64,000 bases of DNA, from assembly GCA_900752195.1 (NCBI GenBank), contig CAADUJ010000003.1, positions 1 through 64,000 on the forward strand. Direction: 5' to 3'. Shown piece after piece: positions 42,036 to 49,839 of this stretch. The notes beneath the pieces were generated by a model. It was not told the DNA's origin. It did no database searches and was given only the letters and a program-made list of their open reading frames with translations. This stretch comes from an uncultured Negativicutes bacterium. Its GTDB lineage: Bacteria > Bacillota > Negativicutes > Veillonellales > Megasphaeraceae. Within the stretch, counting starts at the first letter, position 1; each line of letters opens with the position of its first letter. The position numbers and the translations under genes were made by a program.

Positions 42036-42848
42036 TTATTGTAAATCTATATCCCCTGTAGTTGGTAAATCAGGCATTTCCGTATTGAACCATTTTTTAT
42101 AAATTTGCTGGAATTCGCCTGTTTCCTTTAATTTAGCCATAGCCTTGTTGACCTGATCGACGAGATCCTTGTTGTCTTTGTTAACAGCAAAAGCCAGGTA
42201 TTCCGGTTTCGTATTCGGTACCTCAATGATGTTGAATTTGTCTTTTCCATCCTGTGTGAGGAAGTAATCGGCGACAGGCTTATCGAGAATAGCTGCAGGC
42301 GAACCACCGACCTGGAGTTCCATAATGACTTCAGAGTTATTGTCGAACTGCTTTACGGTGTATCCGTTATCTTCGGCATATTTGGCACCAGTCGTACCGA
42401 TTTGTACGGCAATCTGTTTTCCCTTTATATCGTCAGCCGTCGTAATGCCGCTATCTTTTGGCGTCAAGATGACGAGCTTCGATTCATAGAAAGGAGCGGC
42501 AAAGGCTACCTTCTGGGCCCGTTCCTTCGTCATGGTCATGCCCGTTGCAGCAATATCCATATCGCCTTGCTGTATGATAGGAATGATACCAGAAAAGGCT
42601 ATGTTATTGAGTTCGATGTCCTTACCCATTTCCTTAGCGACGGCACGGATGAGATCCATTTCAAAGCCTTTATAGTCTGACGAATTGTCATTGTCTTTGA
42701 ATTCAAAGGGCACAAATGTCGCATTCGTTGCAACACGCAATGGTTTATTTTTAGTTTCGGCTTCCTTTGTCGTATTGCCACAGCCTGCTAAGATAGAAAC
42801 GGCGACGACGCCTGTTACTAAGGCGGTTATAATTGATTTTACCTTCAT
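42036..42848 (-). CDS. polar amino-acid ABC transporter substrate-binding lipoprotein
   Basis: 270 residues. Lipoprotein signal with lipobox LAGC (Cys23 region), then the family-3 binding-protein pattern LRVATNATFVPFEFKDNDN, GFEMDLIRAVAKEMG, QGDMDIAATGMTMTKERA and a C-terminal lobe ending KKWFNTEMPD. Binds a polar amino acid such as glutamine or glutamate outside the inner membrane. No permease or ATPase gene is adjacent on either side, so it is an orphan or serves a transporter elsewhere. TAGGAGG precedes ATG 42848; the frame upstream to 42902 has no ribosome site. Confidence 0.92.
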   Translation of the reverse strand: MKVKSIITALVTGVVAVSILAGCGNTTKEAETKNKPLRVATNATFVPFEFKDNDNSSDYKGFEMDLIRAVAKEMGKDIELNNIAFSGIIPIIQQGDMDIAATGMTMTKERAQKVAFAAPFYESKLVILTPKDSGITTADDIKGKQIAVQIGTTGAKYAEDNGYTVKQFDNNSEVIMELQVGGSPAAILDKPVADYFLTQDGKDKFNIIEVPNTKPEYLAFAVNKDNKDLVDQVNKAMAKLKETGEFQQIYKKWFNTEMPDLPTTGDIDLQ

Positions 42849-42962
42849 GGTGCACAGCCTCCTATATGTATAATAACTTGAATCATGTCCATTATTATAC
42901 ACGCATAAGGGATACTTGTAAATAGTTTATGCAAATAAAATGAATAAATATTTTATCGAGAT

Positions 42963-43000
42963 AAAAAAGTACCTATCTTCTTTTTATGAGAGATAGGTAC
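42963..43000 (-). terminator. terminator of the SSS symporter gene
   Basis: GTACCTATCT (42969-42978) pairs with AGATAGGTAC (42991-43000), with six Ts on the minus strand. Confidence 0.88.
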
Positions 43001-43009
43001 GGACTGTGC

Positions 43010-44401
43010 TTATGGATTCTGAATGGGCGTCTTATCGAAGAGACGTACTATGAGAAGCGTAATGATACAGATCAGCCATTCAAAGTAAATGACGTGAGGG
43101 AAGATATGGATGGACGGCAGCAGTTGCCATGCAAAGAGTCCTATGATACCGACAAGAGTCGTGTAAAAGGCTGTATTTTTGCGGCATAGGGACGGTGCAA
43201 AAATGGTGCAGAGAAAGACTAGTGTAAACGCTGTCGTAAGGGAAAGGCCGATGAGCATGACTTTTACGATGCCTACGGCATTGAAGGCCATCCACAGCGT
43301 TACGGCACCGACGAGCAAGATGACGATACGATTCATATGGACGAAGTTTTTATCGCTAATGCCAGGATTGATGAAACGTTTATAAATATCCTGGGAAATG
43401 AGCGTGCCTGCTTCTAATAAAATCGTGCAGGCCGTTGATACATCAGCTGCCCAAAGTGCGGCTAATGTAAGACCTGACGAAAAAGGATCGAGGCTCATGA
43501 TGATTTGCGGTAAAGCCAGTGTCGGATTGAGATCAGGGAACTGGGCTTTTGCGGCCAGACCCAGGATGGCTGCTAAGAAACCGATGGGGAACATGAGCAG
43601 ACCACCGATGATCATACCTTTACGAGCGGTCCGGGAGTCTTTGGCGCTGCAGGCAATCTGGACGGGGCCGGCTGAAATAGCCTGTGTCGTCATGACGATG
43701 ATCCAGCCGATGAGCATGGCAAGAGTAAGTCCGCCAAAGGGGCTGAACCAGCTGAAATCTGCTGCAGGAAGAGCCGTATTAATGCCGGCAATCCCACCGT
43801 CGCGAAGTAAAATACGGATGACTGAATAGAGGATGCCTAAGTAGATGATGGCAATACTTAAGACGTTCGATAAGCCGCTGGACCAGAGTCCGCCCAGCGT
43901 CGTAATGCCGATGAAGACGACTGCACTCGTAATCATGCCACTGTGCATAGAAAAAATATCTGGCATGAGTGAATGAAGGATAGATCCACCAGCAACGTAT
44001 TGGAGTGACGTAATGCAGATCATGATCAATGCCAGTCCGATGACGCTGATAAGGCGGGCCTTCTTGTCATAATACCGTTCAAACAATTCTGGTATGGTCG
44101 TGCAATTGAGCTGACGGTATTTTCCTGCTGCGACGAGACCCATGATGATAGCACCGATAGACCAGGCCCCGTTGTACCAACCTGCAGCTAGACCAATCCT
44201 CGTGGCGCTTTCAGCAACGCCGACAGTCGACGCAGCACCAACGGCCATGCCAGTGACGCTAACAGCGACGAGGCCAGCCGAAAATTTACGGCCTGCAAAG
44301 AGATATTCCGTAGAATTTTGATCGGCTTGTCGCTTGGCGTAGAAGGATATGCCAAATAATAATGCAATATATAAGATGACAATACATAGTTGGATAGACA
44401 T
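43010..44401 (-). CDS. sodium:solute symporter (SSS) family transporter
   Basis: 463 residues, about 13 membrane spans. SSS features: YAKRQADQNSTEYLFAGRKFSAG after the first span, GGLWSSGLSNVLSIAII, and ALWAADVSTACTILLEAGTLISQDIYKRF. Substrate is not fixed by sequence; the pantothenate gene neighbours across the divergent gap make a PanF-like role possible but the match is not specific. GAGGGGAG precedes ATG 44401. Confidence 0.85.
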   Translation of the reverse strand: MSIQLCIVILYIALLFGISFYAKRQADQNSTEYLFAGRKFSAGLVAVSVTGMAVGAASTVGVAESATRIGLAAGWYNGAWSIGAIIMGLVAAGKYRQLNCTTIPELFERYYDKKARLISVIGLALIMICITSLQYVAGGSILHSLMPDIFSMHSGMITSAVVFIGITTLGGLWSSGLSNVLSIAIIYLGILYSVIRILLRDGGIAGINTALPAADFSWFSPFGGLTLAMLIGWIIVMTTQAISAGPVQIACSAKDSRTARKGMIIGGLLMFPIGFLAAILGLAAKAQFPDLNPTLALPQIIMSLDPFSSGLTLAALWAADVSTACTILLEAGTLISQDIYKRFINPGISDKNFVHMNRIVILLVGAVTLWMAFNAVGIVKVMLIGLSLTTAFTLVFLCTIFAPSLCRKNTAFYTTLVGIIGLFAWQLLPSIHIFPHVIYFEWLICIITLLIVRLFDKTPIQNP

Positions 44402-44615
44402 ACTCTATTACTCCCCTCTTTTTTTAAACTATCGTTCCGTACATTGCAACTATGGTAACGAAGTTTGAATCTATTGTATTACTATTAGCTAAAAAAAGCA
44501 ACAATATAGGAATATATTTTTTGTTTCTTTTGGGAAATACATTTCTATCTTGTAGTAATTGTGAAATTTTTATCAAGCTTTTAAAAGTAAAACGATTTAC
44601 TGTTCGAGATCGTTC

Positions 44616-44644
44616 TTGAATTTTAATTTTCCTTGTGGTACGAT
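44616..44644 (+). promoter_or_regulatory. promoter of the panS-panC unit
   Basis: TTGAAT (44616-44621), 17 bases, TACGAT (44639-44644) preceded by TGG, an extended -10. It leaves a leader of about 200 bases before the transporter gene. Confidence 0.7.
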
Positions 44645-44654
44645 AAACGCGATG

Positions 44655-44775
44655 TGGCAAAAGACGATATCACTGTAGGGTGAGTTGTACTTTTAATCGG
44701 TAAAACAAGAGACATAACCTTTGTATCTACCTGGATCTAGTTAGACCGGGATAGGATTATATGGGATTACGTGTG
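44655..44775 (+). ncRNA. structured leader upstream of panS-panC, divergent TPP-like riboswitch
   Basis: The order of blocks resembles the thiamine-pyrophosphate riboswitch: GTAGGGTG (for GGGGTGC), AAGAGACATAACCTTTG (for CTGAGA...ACCCTTTG), then ACCTGGATCTAGTTAGACC and GGGATAGGA (for ACCTGATCTGGTTAGTACCAGCGTAGGGA, split). The last hairpin arms are rearranged relative to consensus, so the class is uncertain; it could be a related or new element. It precedes a strong terminator, consistent with ligand-controlled attenuation. Confidence 0.5.
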
Positions 44776-44805
44776 CGCCTTTTCGTCATGAAAAGGCGTT
44801 TTTTT
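44776..44805 (+). terminator. attenuator terminator in the panS leader
   Basis: CGCCTTTT (44776-44783) pairs with AAAAGGCG (44791-44798), followed by seven Ts, 45 bases before the start codon and after the promoter, so it must be regulated or leaky. Confidence 0.9.
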
Positions 44806-44849
44806 GTTTTCTTTTGCCCCAAATTCACAGATGATTTGGGAGGTTTTTT

Positions 44850-45815
44850 ATGAAGCATCTATCTTCAGTTCTCGTGGACAATATGGCAATTCTCGTTGTC
44901 CTCATCGGTGTCATTGGAGCCGTCTGGCCATCTACGCTTACCTGGGTAGGCCCCCATATTCCCTGGATGCTGGGCATCGTCATGCTCGGCATGGGTATGA
45001 CTTTATCGGTAGATGATTTCCGCAATGTCTTTCGTCGGCCCCAGCTCGTTCTCATTGGCATTTTTGCTCAGTTCTTTATCATGCCCCTCGTGGCCTGGGC
45101 CTTGGTGCGGATTTTTGCGCTTCCGCCAGAAATTGCCATTGGCGTCATCCTCGTCGGTACGTGTCCTGGTGGGACGGCATCGAATGTCATTTCCTATTTA
45201 GCTCGCGGTGATGTGGCACTTTCCGTTTCTATGTCCATGGCGACGACTATTCTGGCACCTGTTGTGACGCCGGCGCTGACGTGGCTCCTTGCAGGTGCAT
45301 GGATTGAAGTATCCTTTACAGCCATGATGATATCTATTGCGGAAATGGTTCTCTTACCCCTTTTACTGGGACTCTGTTTGAATCATTTCTGCAGATGCGC
45401 TGTATCCCATGTATTGCCCTATATGCCCCTTCTTTCGGTGACGGCTATTGTCCTTCTTGTCGGCGGCGTCGTTGCCTTAAGCGCTAGTAAGCTCATGGAT
45501 GTAGGACTTCTCTTATTTGCAATCGTCGTCCTGCATAATGGCTTTGGTCTCTTTTTTGGCTATGTCATGGCTCATCTTTTCCATCTGGATAGTCAGAAAG
45601 CCCGTACCATTGCTATTGAAGTCGGGATGCAAAATTCCGGGATGGCAGCGTCTCTTGCCGTGTTATATTTCAATCCCGTTGCGGCCATTCCCGGAGCTAT
45701 ATTCAGTGTGTGGCATAACGTGTCTGGTTCCATTCTGGCCAACTTCTTTGCCCGTCGCGATGAACGGCGTACAAAGGCCATACGGACGCAGGCATTAGCA
45801 GATACAAAGCAATAA
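44850..45815 (+). CDS. panS: BASS-family transporter, probably ketopantoate/pantoate carrier PanS
   Basis: 321 residues, about ten spans. Bile-acid:sodium-symporter family with GMGMTLSVDDFRNVFRRP and VGTCPGGTASNVISYLARGDVALSVSMS (core GTCPGGTASNVISYLARGD), then EVGMQNSGMAASLA. Salmonella PanS in this family moves ketopantoate, and panC follows directly. No panB is nearby, so imported ketopantoate or pantoate could supply PanC. The leader, if truly TPP-like, would instead suggest a thiamine-related cargo. TGGGAGG precedes ATG 44850. Confidence 0.75.
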   Translation: MKHLSSVLVDNMAILVVLIGVIGAVWPSTLTWVGPHIPWMLGIVMLGMGMTLSVDDFRNVFRRPQLVLIGIFAQFFIMPLVAWALVRIFALPPEIAIGVILVGTCPGGTASNVISYLARGDVALSVSMSMATTILAPVVTPALTWLLAGAWIEVSFTAMMISIAEMVLLPLLLGLCLNHFCRCAVSHVLPYMPLLSVTAIVLLVGGVVALSASKLMDVGLLLFAIVVLHNGFGLFFGYVMAHLFHLDSQKARTIAIEVGMQNSGMAASLAVLYFNPVAAIPGAIFSVWHNVSGSILANFFARRDERRTKAIRTQALADTKQ

Positions 45816-45841
45816 TAGAAAAGTAGTTAGGAGTGTTTACG

Positions 45842-46696
45842 ATGAAAATTTTACGTACTGTAGCAGAAATTACTGCGTATACGCAGGCTCTGAAAAAGGA
45901 AGGAAAGACCATTGGTCTCTGCCCGACCATGGGAGCGCTTCATGAAGGCCATATGACGTTGATGCGGGCTGCCCGCAAGAAATGCGATGTCGTCATCGCT
46001 TCGGTTTTTGTCAATCCGACGCAGTTTGGGCCAAACGAAGATTATGATGCCTATCCCCGTCGGTTTGAAGAAGATTGCAAAAAGCTCGAAGCAGAAGGTG
46101 TCGACGCCGTATGGCATCCGGAACCGTCAGAGATGTATCCCAAAGGATATTGTACGTATGTCAATGTCGAAGGCGACATCACGCACAAACTTTGCGGTGC
46201 CCGCCGGCCTATTCATTTCCGCGGCGTAGCTACCGTTGTAACGAAGCTCATTAACCTTGCCCGTGCAGACGAAGCCTTCTTTGGCCAGAAAGATGCCCAG
46301 CAGGTCGTCGTTGTCCGTCGTTTCGTGGAAGATCTGAATATACCGGTTCACATCAATATGGTTCCCATTTGCCGTGAACCGTCAGGCCTTGCAAGAAGTT
46401 CCCGCAATGCCTATATGTCGGACGATGAAAAGAAGGCTGCTGTCATCTTGTCTAAGAGCCTGAAAAAGGCAAAAGAAGTCTATGAACAAGGCGAAACGTC
46501 GACGACCGTCCTGAAAGATATAGTCACGAAGTCCCTAGAGACAGAACCACTTGCAAAAATTGATTATGTCGATCTCTTCACATTCCCAGACCTTGAAGAA
46601 ACGGATACCGTATCGGGACCGTGTCTCCTGGCTATAGCCGTGTTCATCGGTACGACGCGGCTCATCGATAATATCATCATCGGCAACGAATTGTAG
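45842..46696 (+). CDS. panC: pantothenate synthetase (pantoate--beta-alanine ligase)
   Basis: 284 residues. GLCPTMGALHEGHMTLMRAA with the ATP-binding HxGH-like motif, VFVNPTQFGPNEDYDAYPR, FFGQKDAQQ and the adenylate-binding REPSGLARSSRNAYMS near the middle. Joins pantoate and beta-alanine to pantothenate, the CoA precursor. TAGGAGTG selects ATG 45842 over the GTG at 45833. Seventeen to 26 bases after the transporter gene, so co-transcribed behind the leader attenuator. Confidence 0.96.
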   Translation: MKILRTVAEITAYTQALKKEGKTIGLCPTMGALHEGHMTLMRAARKKCDVVIASVFVNPTQFGPNEDYDAYPRRFEEDCKKLEAEGVDAVWHPEPSEMYPKGYCTYVNVEGDITHKLCGARRPIHFRGVATVVTKLINLARADEAFFGQKDAQQVVVVRRFVEDLNIPVHINMVPICREPSGLARSSRNAYMSDDEKKAAVILSKSLKKAKEVYEQGETSTTVLKDIVTKSLETEPLAKIDYVDLFTFPDLEETDTVSGPCLLAIAVFIGTTRLIDNIIIGNEL

Positions 46697-46708
46697 ATAT
46701 AGTGCGTA

Positions 46709-46748
46709 CAGAAGGAGTATGCCCTTGTGGGCGTACTCCTTTTTCTGT
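46709..46748 (+). terminator. terminator after panC
   Basis: AGGAGTATGCCC-TTGT-GGGCGTACTCCT followed by TTTT, with outer ACAGA/TCTGT pairing. Confidence 0.92.
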
Positions 46749-46880
46749 TCCCGTAGAGAGGGTAAGGCGTACAAGCTGTATCTTCACAATTTCTTCACAG
46801 TTCCTCCATATTTCATTCGAATCTAATAGGTATACTATGTATATCATCAGAGCTGAGTCTCAACAAAAAAGGAGGTTCTT

Positions 46881-47147
46881 ATGAAAATCATCATTTCGTT
46901 TTTAGTAGGTGCCCTGTCTGTCATGGCGATGACATCTTTCGCTGTTGATAACGATGCAGCATCCTCTGTAACGTCACGTAACGACGGATATTATCGTTGT
47001 TATGATTTACAAGATACATCCTATTGTCCAGGGCCGCAGTACAGTCGTTCTGGCCGATATGATACCCAGGAAATGGGATCTCTTTCCGATTCCAATGGAA
47101 ACAGCAATCGTCGCGATGACTGTTACGGTCCTAGAAACTGCTGGTAA
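46881..47147 (+). CDS. small secreted protein of unknown function
   Basis: 88 residues with a signal peptide (1-21, ending SFA). The mature part is about 65 residues, polar and Ser/Asp/Asn/Tyr rich with four cysteines (YYRCYDLQDTSYC, DDCYGPRNC) that could form two disulphides or hold metal in the periplasm. AAAAAAGGAGGTTCTT before ATG 46881 is a strong ribosome site. A TATACT at 46831 may be its -10. It opens the metal-stress island; no family recognised. Confidence 0.75.
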   Translation: MKIIISFLVGALSVMAMTSFAVDNDAASSVTSRNDGYYRCYDLQDTSYCPGPQYSRSGRYDTQEMGSLSDSNGNSNRRDDCYGPRNCW

Positions 47148-47192
47148 CAAATAGTATTGACAGTATGTATATGTAAGTAGGGGGAAAGAAAA

Positions 47193-47762
47193 ATGGTAAT
47201 GACTCATTATATGGAGCTCTTGTCACTCCATCAACCGTGGTTTTTGATTCTCTTCATGCTCGTGCCGATGGTCATGGCTGAAACGATTTTGGCAGCCGAT
47301 ACCGTTTCGCTCATCAATCACGATGAACGCAGCAAGAAATGGGATTCCATCGCCCATGGCGTGACGATTCTCTTAGGTGTATTTTTCATCATTGTCGCTG
47401 TGTATCTCGTTAGTTCCTATGTGCCGACTATTGAATGGCGCGGACCTATTGATTATATTGCCGTCTGGTCGTATATCCTGGCGGTCATTCCAGCCGTCTT
47501 TTTATTGCTTCAAGGTTTGGGAGTAATCTTTAAAGGTATCGATCAAAAAACATGGCTGAAACGCCATTTAGCTCTGATGATTCTCTTTATCTTCTTTACC
47601 CATATGGCAATGGTTTTTGGTATGGCCGATCCTCAGTTGACCGGTTATGTTCCGCCACAGGCTCCTATGCATATGGAACAAGGAATGAACATGAACCATG
47701 ACCAGATGGACATGAACCATGATCAGATGCATATGAATCACGACAATGCGCAGATGAAATAG
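47193..47762 (+). CDS. membrane protein with Met/His-rich repeat tail
   Basis: 189 residues. Four hydrophobic spans (about 17-33, 55-77, 90-112, 127-145) resembling small permease-type proteins of the DUF6803 kind (family call tentative). The last 30 residues are Met-x-Met-Asn-His-Asp-Gln repeats, a pattern known from Cu(I)/Ag(I)-binding tails in proteins such as PcoE/SilE-type and CopA-like chaperones. Spacing to the two-component system with a Met/His sensor loop suggests a role in periplasmic copper handling (inference). AGGGGGAAAG precedes ATG 47193. Confidence 0.75.
   Translation: MVMTHYMELLSLHQPWFLILFMLVPMVMAETILAADTVSLINHDERSKKWDSIAHGVTILLGVFFIIVAVYLVSSYVPTIEWRGPIDYIAVWSYILAVIPAVFLLLQGLGVIFKGIDQKTWLKRHLALMILFIFFTHMAMVFGMADPQLTGYVPPQAPMHMEQGMNMNHDQMDMNHDQMHMNHDNAQMK
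47685..47747 (+). repeat. three 21-base tandem repeats encoding MxMNHDQ
   Basis: Units at 47685-47705, 47706-47726 and 47727-47747 encode MNMNHDQ, MDMNHDQ and MHMNHDN. Differences are partly synonymous, so the protein motif is under selection. Confidence 0.9.
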
Positions 47763-47772
47763 ATTGCTATAC

Positions 47773-47810
47773 AAAGACGTCGGTACGGGATTTTCGTACC
47801 GGCGTCTTTT
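47773..47810 (+). terminator. terminator after the Met/His-rich membrane protein
   Basis: AAAGACGTCGGTACG (47773-47787) pairs with CGTACCGGCGTCTTTT (47795-47810). Confidence 0.92.
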
Positions 47811-47908
47811 GCTATATCCAGTTGTTCCACGTGTGACTTCTGAAGCGTTACAAGTCTTTGCCGTATGAGATGCTGTTACGTATCTCCTTTTCACAGGGAT
47901 GGGTAATC

Positions 47909-47937
47909 TTGTGAGGTAAAAGGCGATACTATATAAT
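47909..47937 (+). promoter_or_regulatory. promoter of the DUF3290-DUF421 unit
   Basis: TTGTGA (47909-47914), 17 bases, TATAAT (47932-47937), 60 bases before the DUF3290 gene. Confidence 0.75.
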
Positions 47938-47997
47938 AGGTATAACCCTTATATGGCCGTAAGATAGCCGTATCATGAAACAGTAAGGAGGTTTTTC

Positions 47998-48447
47998 ATG
48001 CCCTTTTATACATATGCTTATATTGTGCAGCAAACACATATGAACAATCTCTTTCAATTTATCCTCATCATGATTGTGTTGGTCGCATGGATTGGTATTA
48101 GCGTGAAATATATGCATAATCGTATGAAATCAAAATACCGTGATCTCAGTATCATTCTCTTTCTTGTCGGCGTATTTCTCTGTGGAGCCAACTGGGATGA
48201 GTATACGAAATATCGACAAAATGAAGAAAACATTTCTCAGATGACCTTATTTCTATCGAATTTTTCAGACAATATTGCTATTGATGCGCACGATTTGGCC
48301 GTTAATTCCCTACGCTTGCAGGATGGTATGATTGTCAAACGGGGCAATGACTATTTCCGCATCGACTTCGATACTCGTTTTATGGCCTATCGTATCAGCC
48401 GGGTCTACTTGGTTCAAAAAAATATTAAGATTGTCGACTATCCCTAG
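47998..48447 (+). CDS. DUF3290-family membrane protein
   Basis: 149 residues. The N-terminus MPFYTYAYIVQQTHMNN and two membrane spans (about 20-38, 53-66) followed by a soluble domain match DUF3290. In Firmicutes this family is nearly always paired with a DUF421 gene, as here. Biochemical function unknown. TAAGGAGG precedes ATG 47998. Confidence 0.85.
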   Translation: MPFYTYAYIVQQTHMNNLFQFILIMIVLVAWIGISVKYMHNRMKSKYRDLSIILFLVGVFLCGANWDEYTKYRQNEENISQMTLFLSNFSDNIAIDAHDLAVNSLRLQDGMIVKRGNDYFRIDFDTRFMAYRISRVYLVQKNIKIVDYP

Positions 48448-48458
48448 GAGGTGTATCT

Positions 48459-49088
48459 ATGTTAGCCTATTCCATGGTGTTTGCAAAATTAGGACTTGGC
48501 TTGTTGGCGTTGATTTTTCAAATCAATGTGTTTGGTAAAGGCAATCTTGCTCCTAATTCTGCATTGGATCAAATTCAGAATTACGTCTTAGGGGGCATCA
48601 TTGGTGGCGTTATTTATAATGATTCTATCAGTCTGTTGCAGTTCTTTCTCATCCTTATCATATGGACAATTTTAGTGACGACTCTTAAATTCATTAAATC
48701 GAACAGTCGATTTTTCAAGGTCCTCATTGATGGAAAACCGGTTATCTTGATTGAAAAAGGGCACATAAGGACTTCTGCGTGTATGAAGTACGGTATCAAT
48801 GGTGTAGAACTGCATTTAAAGCTTCGGGCTGCTGGTATCAGACGTATTGAAGATGTAAAACGGGCTGTGTTGGAGCAAAATGGACAGCTCACCGTCGTCC
48901 AGCAAGGAGAAGGAAATATTCGTTTCCCAATCATTACAGATGGATTCATTAATACGGATGTCCTTCATCTCATCGACGAAGATGAAGATTGGCTGCAGCA
49001 TGAATTACAGCGTCAGGGATATGAGTTGAGAGATATTTATTTAGCTGAATATGTTGATGACACATTAGTTTTTTACCCTTATGAATAA
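48459..49088 (+). CDS. DUF421 (YetF-type) membrane protein
   Basis: 209 residues. Three N-terminal spans (about 5-25, 45-53, 60-80), then the DUF421 soluble domain with VLIDGKPVILIEKGHI and a beta-rich end. The partner of DUF3290 in a two-gene unit (11-base gap, AGGAGGTG). YetF-type proteins are linked to envelope stress and spore or membrane maintenance in bacilli; role here unknown. The transcript may continue into the two-component genes 50 bases on. Confidence 0.87.
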   Translation: MLAYSMVFAKLGLGLLALIFQINVFGKGNLAPNSALDQIQNYVLGGIIGGVIYNDSISLLQFFLILIIWTILVTTLKFIKSNSRFFKVLIDGKPVILIEKGHIRTSACMKYGINGVELHLKLRAAGIRRIEDVKRAVLEQNGQLTVVQQGEGNIRFPIITDGFINTDVLHLIDEDEDWLQHELQRQGYELRDIYLAEYVDDTLVFYPYE

Positions 49089-49137
49089 AATGACAGTTCT
49101 TATACTTGCGTGTTTTATACAGAGAAGGAGTGTTTGT

Positions 49138-49839
49138 ATGAGTATTCATTCCATCCTCGTTGTCGATGATGATGAGAAGCTTTGTTCCCTTTTAGAATCA
49201 TACTTTTTACAGGAGCAATTTACTGTTTATATTGCCCATGATGGAAAGACGGCTCTTCATATCCTGCGGAGCCGCTCTCCACAAATCATGCTGTTAGATT
49301 TGATGCTTCCAGGCATGGATGGCTTTGAAGTGTGCCGTCGCGTTCGACAGTTCAGCGATATTCCCATCATCATGTTGACGGCAAAAGATGATGAAACAGA
49401 TCGTCTCGTCGGTTTTTCTATTGGCGCAGACGACTATGTGGCAAAGCCTTTTCACGTGAAAGAATTGATTGCCCGCGTCAATAGCCTGTTACGTCGTGCT
49501 AACGGTGAAGTAATCCAACGGTCTCGGCAGATACACATACGAGATCTCGAAATAGATGTAGACAAATTTTTATTGCGGCGCCATGGAAACGTCATCGATT
49601 TAACGCCAACGGAATTTTCTATTCTCCGTGTGCTATCAGCTAACCCGGATCGTGTCTTCAGTCGGATGCAGCTCATGGACAAGATACAAGGAGGATATGG
49701 GTTTGAAGGGTATGAACGGACCATAGATACGCACGTCAAAAATTTACGAAAGAAAATCGAGCCGGACCCAAGCCACCCTACGTATATCCTGACGGTCTAT
49801 GGTATTGGCTATAAATTTTCAGGAGGCGGCCATGAATAA
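49138..49839 (+). CDS. OmpR-family response regulator
   Basis: 233 residues. Receiver domain with acidic pocket VVDDDEK, phospho-Asp in MLLDLMLPGMDG and Lys in VAKPF; C-terminal winged helix (DLTPTEFSILRVLSANPDRVFSR ... ERTIDTHVKNLRKKIEP). AGAAGGAG selects ATG 49138; the frame upstream to 49081 overlaps the previous gene. Its stop overlaps the kinase start by eight bases. Likely controls envelope or copper-response genes nearby. Confidence 0.94.
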   Translation: MSIHSILVVDDDEKLCSLLESYFLQEQFTVYIAHDGKTALHILRSRSPQIMLLDLMLPGMDGFEVCRRVRQFSDIPIIMLTAKDDETDRLVGFSIGADDYVAKPFHVKELIARVNSLLRRANGEVIQRSRQIHIRDLEIDVDKFLLRRHGNVIDLTPTEFSILRVLSANPDRVFSRMQLMDKIQGGYGFEGYERTIDTHVKNLRKKIEPDPSHPTYILTVYGIGYKFSGGGHE

